This document shows, piece after piece, positions 23,113 through 26,074 of a stretch of 26,074 nt of DNA (within the stretch, counting starts at the first letter, position 1; each line of letters begins with the position of its first letter). Under the pieces are notes generated by a model. That model saw only the letters and a list, made by a program, of their open reading frames with translations. It did no database searches and had not been told where the DNA came from. The position numbers and the translations under genes are program-made. The stretch is from CAYQDF01 sp964416175 (GTDB lineage: Bacteria; Chloroflexota; Anaerolineae; Anaerolineales; UBA4823): the NCBI GenBank assembly GCA_964416175.1, contig CAYQDF010000039.1, positions 1-26,074 of the forward strand, given 5' to 3'.

Positions 23113-24105
23113 TCACTCGTTGAACAGTTCGCCCACGCTGCGCCCCTCGTGGGCCCGGCGGATGACTTCGCCCAGCAGCGGCGCCACGGACAGCACCCGC
23201 AGGCGGTCGCCCAGCCGGGCGCTTTTTTCGGGCGGGATCGGCACGGTGTCGGTGGTGATGATCTCCTTCAGCGGCAGCCGGGAAAGCCGCTCGACGGCCG
23301 GGTCGGAGAACACCGGGTGCACGAAGACCGCGTACACGTCCCGCGCGCCGTTCTCCTTCACCAGCTGCACGGCCTGGCTCAGGGAGCCGGCGGTGTCCAC
23401 CTCGTCGTCGACCACGATCACGTCCCGGTCCTCCACGCTGCCGATCAGAGTCAGGGCAGCCGGGCGGGCGTCATTTCCAGACCGGCGCTTCTCCACGAAG
23501 GCGATCGGCGCATCGAGGCTGGCGGCGAAGTTGCGCCCCTTCTTGGCAAACCCCAGGTCTGCCGCCACCACGACCGGGTCCTTCAGCATGGGTCGCAGGT
23601 CCTGGACGTATTCGGTCAGGATGTGGAAAGCGGTCAGAACGTCGCCGGGGATGGAAAAGAAGCCCTGGATCTGCCCCGCGTGCAGGTCCAGAGTCATATA
23701 GCGATCTGCGCCGGCGATCTCGATCATGTCCGCCACCAGGCGGGCAGTGATCGGGACCCGGGGCATGTCCTTCTTGTCGGAGCGGGCGTAGCACAGGTAG
23801 GGGATCACCGCCGTGATGCGCCCGGCGGAATCCAGCCGCATCGTCTGCATGATGATCAGCAGCTCCATCAGGTTGCGGTGCACCGGGCGGGACGTGGTCT
23901 GGATCACGTACACGTCCTGGCCGCGGACGCTCTGGTGCAGCCGGACGAACAGGTTATCGTTGGGGAACAGAGTCACCTCGCGGCTGGTCAGCGGCAGGTC
24001 GAGGTATCTGGCGATCTGGGAGGCGAGTTCCGGGCAGGCCGTGCCCGCAAACAGCTTGATCTCGCCGTACATCCCGCAGTCTCGCAGCTGTTTTACCTGG
24101 GGCAT
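23113..24105 (-). CDS. prs: Ribose-phosphate pyrophosphokinase (PRPP synthetase)
   Basis: 330 aa. It makes PRPP from ribose 5-phosphate and ATP for nucleotide, histidine and tryptophan synthesis. It starts at ATG 24105, five bases after AGGAGG; the GTG two codons upstream is less likely. Marks: 'KLFAGTACPELASQIARYL', flexible loop 'YARSDKKDMPRVPIT', 'TLDLHAGQIQGFF' (ATP/Mg site), 'VVAADLGFAKKGRNFA' and the PRPP loop 'VIVVDDEVDTAGSL'. Several sites differ from classical Prs: 'PNDNLFVRL' for GENVFV, 'SDKKD' for the QDRK of the loop, and 'DEVDTAGS' for DMIDTAGT. It may thus belong to a divergent subclass, but the catalytic framework is kept. It sits in the meaB-GNAT-prs-mutM run with a 9-base gap upstream. 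Confidence 0.9.
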   Translation of the reverse strand: MPQVKQLRDCGMYGEIKLFAGTACPELASQIARYLDLPLTSREVTLFPNDNLFVRLHQSVRGQDVYVIQTTSRPVHRNLMELLIIMQTMRLDSAGRITAVIPYLCYARSDKKDMPRVPITARLVADMIEIAGADRYMTLDLHAGQIQGFFSIPGDVLTAFHILTEYVQDLRPMLKDPVVVAADLGFAKKGRNFAASLDAPIAFVEKRRSGNDARPAALTLIGSVEDRDVIVVDDEVDTAGSLSQAVQLVKENGARDVYAVFVHPVFSDPAVERLSRLPLKEIITTDTVPIPPEKSARLGDRLRVLSVAPLLGEVIRRAHEGRSVGELFNE

Positions 24106-24114
24106 GCGCACCTC

Positions 24115-24648
24115 CTACTCTTTCCACTCCGATTTTAATACACTCATCAAAAGAACGTCCAGGTAATGCCCCTCGTGGTATTCAGCCTGGCGCATGCGGC
24201 CCTCCTCGATAAAACCGGCCTTCTCGTAGGCACGGATGGCGCGCGGGTTGTCTGCAAATACCCGCAGGTAGATGCGGTTCAGGTTCAGGGTGTCGAACCC
24301 GTGGCGCAGCAACAGGCGCATCGCCTCCGTTCCATATCCCTTGTTCCAGCAGTCCTTATCCCCGATGAAAATGCCCAGCTCGGCGCTGCGCGCCCGCCAA
24401 TCGATGTTGAAGAACCCGCAATTCCCGACCAGCGCCCAGCCCTCCGCCCGGCCGACCTCTATCGCCAGCGGCCGTTCGTCTGGCTCGCGTTTGAGCGTGT
24501 TCTCGAACCAGTCCGCTTCCTCTGCCATGGAGAGCGGCAGGTGCATGGCCAGCCCCCGGCGCACTTCCGGGTCGTTGAGCCACTCGACGAAGCGCGGCAG
24601 GTCCTCCCGCTCGACATGCCGCAGCCGGATGCGGTCACCGTAGATCAA
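24115..24648 (-). CDS. GNAT-family N-acetyltransferase (RimJ/SpeG-like)
   Basis: 177 aa. It transfers acetyl from acetyl-CoA to an amine; the target is unknown. Marks: 'IRLRHVEREDLPRFVEWLNDPEV' (GNAT_3 start), 'GNCGFFNIDWRARSAELGIFIGD', the acetyl-CoA loop 'KGYGTEAMRLLLRHGFDTLNLNRIYLRV', and 'NPRAIRAYEKAGFIEEGRMRQ'. This layout is shared by RimJ/RimL protein acetyltransferases and SpeG-type polyamine enzymes. The start is TTG at 24648 within GGAGGCATTTTG, overlapping the meaB stop by 4 bases (TTGA), so translation is coupled. Confidence 0.88.
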   Translation of the reverse strand: MIYGDRIRLRHVEREDLPRFVEWLNDPEVRRGLAMHLPLSMAEEADWFENTLKREPDERPLAIEVGRAEGWALVGNCGFFNIDWRARSAELGIFIGDKDCWNKGYGTEAMRLLLRHGFDTLNLNRIYLRVFADNPRAIRAYEKAGFIEEGRMRQAEYHEGHYLDVLLMSVLKSEWKE

Positions 24649-25688
24649 AATGCCTCCCCGCTGCCGTCCATCACGGCATCCGCTGCCTGGTGGGGGGAAA
24701 TAGCGCGCCCCTCGAGCCGGTCCAGGATCTCACGATAGTAAGCTGGCGCCACTTTCCTTCGCCAGCTTTCGAACAGGCGCTGGGAAACAAGCGCCTCCAG
24801 CTCCGTCTGCAGCCGCGCCCGGTCGCGGCGCTGCCACTCGCCGGTTGTTTCCAGGTGAACGCGGTGCCGGCCGATGGCCTCGACCAGCTCCGGCACCCCG
24901 TCTCCTTCCGTGGCGACCGTGCGCAGGATGGGCGTCGCCCAGCTGATGGATTCGTCGTCAACCGTATCAGATGCAGGTGCTTCCATCAACTGCCCGTGAT
25001 GCCAGAGGGCGCGGGCGCGCGGATGACCAAGCTCGAGCATGCTCCGCAAGGCGCGTTCGGTGTTCTCCACCCCGGGCCGATCGGCCTTGTTCACCACCAG
25101 GATGTCGGCGATCTCCAGGATGCCGGCCTTGATCGCCTGCACCTCGTCGCCCAGACCAGGCGCCTCCACCACGATTGTGGTGTGCGCGAGGCGGGCGACG
25201 TCCACTTCGGCCTGGCCTGCCCCGACCGTCTCGATCAAGATGACCTGGAACCCGGCCGCGTCGAAGACCTGGGTCACGCTGGCGGTGGCGCGCGCCAGCC
25301 CGCCGAGCGAGCCGCGCGCCGCCATCGAACGGATGAATACACCGGGGTCCCCAGCCAGGTCACGCATGCGCACCCGGTCGCCGAGCAACGCGCCGCCAGT
25401 GAAGGGGCTGGAGGGGTCGACCGCCACCACGGCGACCGTGCGCGGCGTTTCTCCTTCTGGCGGATGCCGGTAAAAATAGGCCAGCCGGTTGACCAGGGAG
25501 GACTTGCCGGTGCCCGGCGCGCCTGTCACGCCGACCAGATGCGCCTGCCCCGTGTAGGGAAACAACTCGTTGAGCGCTTCCAGGCCGCGCGGGTCTTCGT
25601 TCTCGATCAGCGAGAGCAGCCTCGCCAGAGCAAGCCGGCCGCCTGGAGAATCTCCCGTCGCCGCGCGGATGGTTTCAGGAATGGACAT
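24645..25688 (-). CDS. meaB: MeaB-type GTPase, methylmalonyl-CoA mutase chaperone
   Basis: 347 aa. It loads and protects the B12 cofactor of methylmalonyl-CoA mutase, using GTP. Marks: Walker A 'GVTGAPGTGKSSLVNRLA' (GAPGTGKS at 56-63), 'VVAVDPSSPFTGGALLGDRVRM', 'FIRSMAARGSLGGLA' (switch region), 'ILIETVGAGQAEVDVA', and the base-recognition motif NKAD. The C-terminal helices serve dimer formation in this family. Directly upstream lies the B12-binding part of the mutase (77-base gap), which confirms the role over the related ArgK name. The pair points to propionyl-CoA/methylmalonyl-CoA metabolism (or ethylmalonyl/isobutyryl mutases with the same chaperone). Confidence 0.93.
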   Translation of the reverse strand: MSIPETIRAATGDSPGGRLALARLLSLIENEDPRGLEALNELFPYTGQAHLVGVTGAPGTGKSSLVNRLAYFYRHPPEGETPRTVAVVAVDPSSPFTGGALLGDRVRMRDLAGDPGVFIRSMAARGSLGGLARATASVTQVFDAAGFQVILIETVGAGQAEVDVARLAHTTIVVEAPGLGDEVQAIKAGILEIADILVVNKADRPGVENTERALRSMLELGHPRARALWHHGQLMEAPASDTVDDESISWATPILRTVATEGDGVPELVEAIGRHRVHLETTGEWQRRDRARLQTELEALVSQRLFESWRRKVAPAYYREILDRLEGRAISPHQAADAVMDGSGEAF

Positions 25689-25765
25689 GGAACAGACCAG
25701 GTAAAAAGGATAACCAAGCGGCTCGCCGTCTTTCCGCGTACGTTAACATTCGGTTCACCCGCGGA

Positions 25766-26074
25766 TCACGCGGCCGAAACGCCCAGGACCGCCCGGCGCA
25801 CGTCTGCGATGATGTCCTCGGTCAGCGTGCCCGGGCCGTAGATGCCCACCACCCCCATTTCCTTGAGCCGCGGTACGTCCTCGTCCGGGATGATCCCGCC
25901 CAGGAACACTCGCACATGTTCCTGACCGTTGGCTTTCAGCAGCTCGAGCACCCGTGGAACCAGGGCCATGTGCGCGCCGGAGAGGATCGACAGGCCGATC
26001 ACAGCGACGTCTTCTTGCAGGGCGGCCTCGGCGATCATCTCCGGCGTCTGTCGTAGCCCGGTGTAGATGACCTC
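25766..26074 (-). CDS. Methylmalonyl-CoA mutase B12-binding subunit/domain (5' end outside window)
   Basis: The frame runs off the window edge (first codons in view: EVIYTGLRQTPEM). It is the C-terminal ~100 residues of a cobalamin-binding domain: 'DVAVIGLSILSGAHMALVPRVLELL' (the SxL motif Ser and GG region), 'VRVFLGGIIPDEDVPRLKEMGVVGIYGPGT' quoted in part, and a C-terminal helix ('TEDIIADVRRAV'). The DxHxxG histidine loop would lie just beyond the edge. From the part seen it could be a stand-alone small subunit (~135 aa) or the end of a full mutase. It isomerises methylmalonyl-CoA and succinyl-CoA (or a related acyl pair) with MeaB. Confidence 0.88.
   Translation of the reverse strand, partial: EVIYTGLRQTPEMIAEAALQEDVAVIGLSILSGAHMALVPRVLELLKANGQEHVRVFLGGIIPDEDVPRLKEMGVVGIYGPGTLTEDIIADVRRAVLGVSAA

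Noticed and set aside
21874..24138. A 754-codon open frame on the plus strand opposite mutM and prs
   Set aside because: It is an antisense shadow of high-GC coding sequence: it has no domain-like wording, while the minus strand encodes full Fpg and Prs motifs.
1..26074. CRISPR arrays, tRNA or rRNA genes
   Set aside because: No regularly spaced direct repeats, cloverleaf-like sequences or rRNA-conserved stretches were recognised on reading.

Overview
The window looks like a chromosomal piece of a GC-rich Chloroflexota bacterium, probably of the Anaerolineae. The clues are a secreted DUF11-type protein ending in a 'YFPLVLKN'-like tail, an isoleucyl-tRNA synthetase of a divergent type I associate with Chloroflexota, a ppgK-type ROK kinase, and a MeaB / B12-dependent mutase pair. 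The lineage is inferred from family resemblance only. Gene density is high and most genes are housekeeping or central metabolism. No rRNA, tRNA, CRISPR array or intact transposase was seen.

Layout. 1-597: 3' end of a secreted repeat-domain protein. 598-2450: a heavily decayed NatA/NatB-like ABC exporter made of truncated, fused and frameshifted pieces. 2460-6396 (minus): ileS with its own promoter and a T-box leader. 6499-8633 (minus): a tightly overlapping padR-modA-modB operon whose promoter and 29-bp palindrome coincide with the padR start codon. 8725-10725 (minus): acetyl-CoA synthetase with a clear promoter. 10742-12701 (plus): an intact two-gene ABC exporter behind an AT-rich operator-like promoter. 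12688-13965 (minus): cytochrome P450. 13966-14444: intergenic, holding a MITE-like inverted-repeat element. 14445-15191 (plus): polyphosphate glucokinase. 15188-16633 (minus): aspartase/fumarase family lyase. 16815-18086 (plus): imidazolonepropionase with no standard start codon. 18137-20186 (plus): an AT-richer island with a D12-class adenine methyltransferase overlapping a probable restriction endonuclease. 20246-21611 (plus): HD phosphohydrolase and a response regulator. 21599-26074 (minus): a long operon-like run, mutase B12 subunit (partial) > meaB > GNAT acetyltransferase > prs > mutM > a frameshifted membrane-anchored protein.

How the genes fit together. Acs, the aspartase/fumarase, HutI and the methylmalonyl-CoA mutase/MeaB pair suggest use of acetate, amino acids (histidine, aspartate) and propionyl-CoA. 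ModAB would bring molybdate in for molybdoenzymes, but no ATPase (modC) is in view. The accessory content is the restriction-modification island, the decayed exporter and the repeat elements. The most interesting points are the leaderless promoter/operator of the padR-mod operon, short in-frame repeat-like insertions inside ileS and mutM, and the stepwise-deleted ABC locus beside a 34-bp palindrome.
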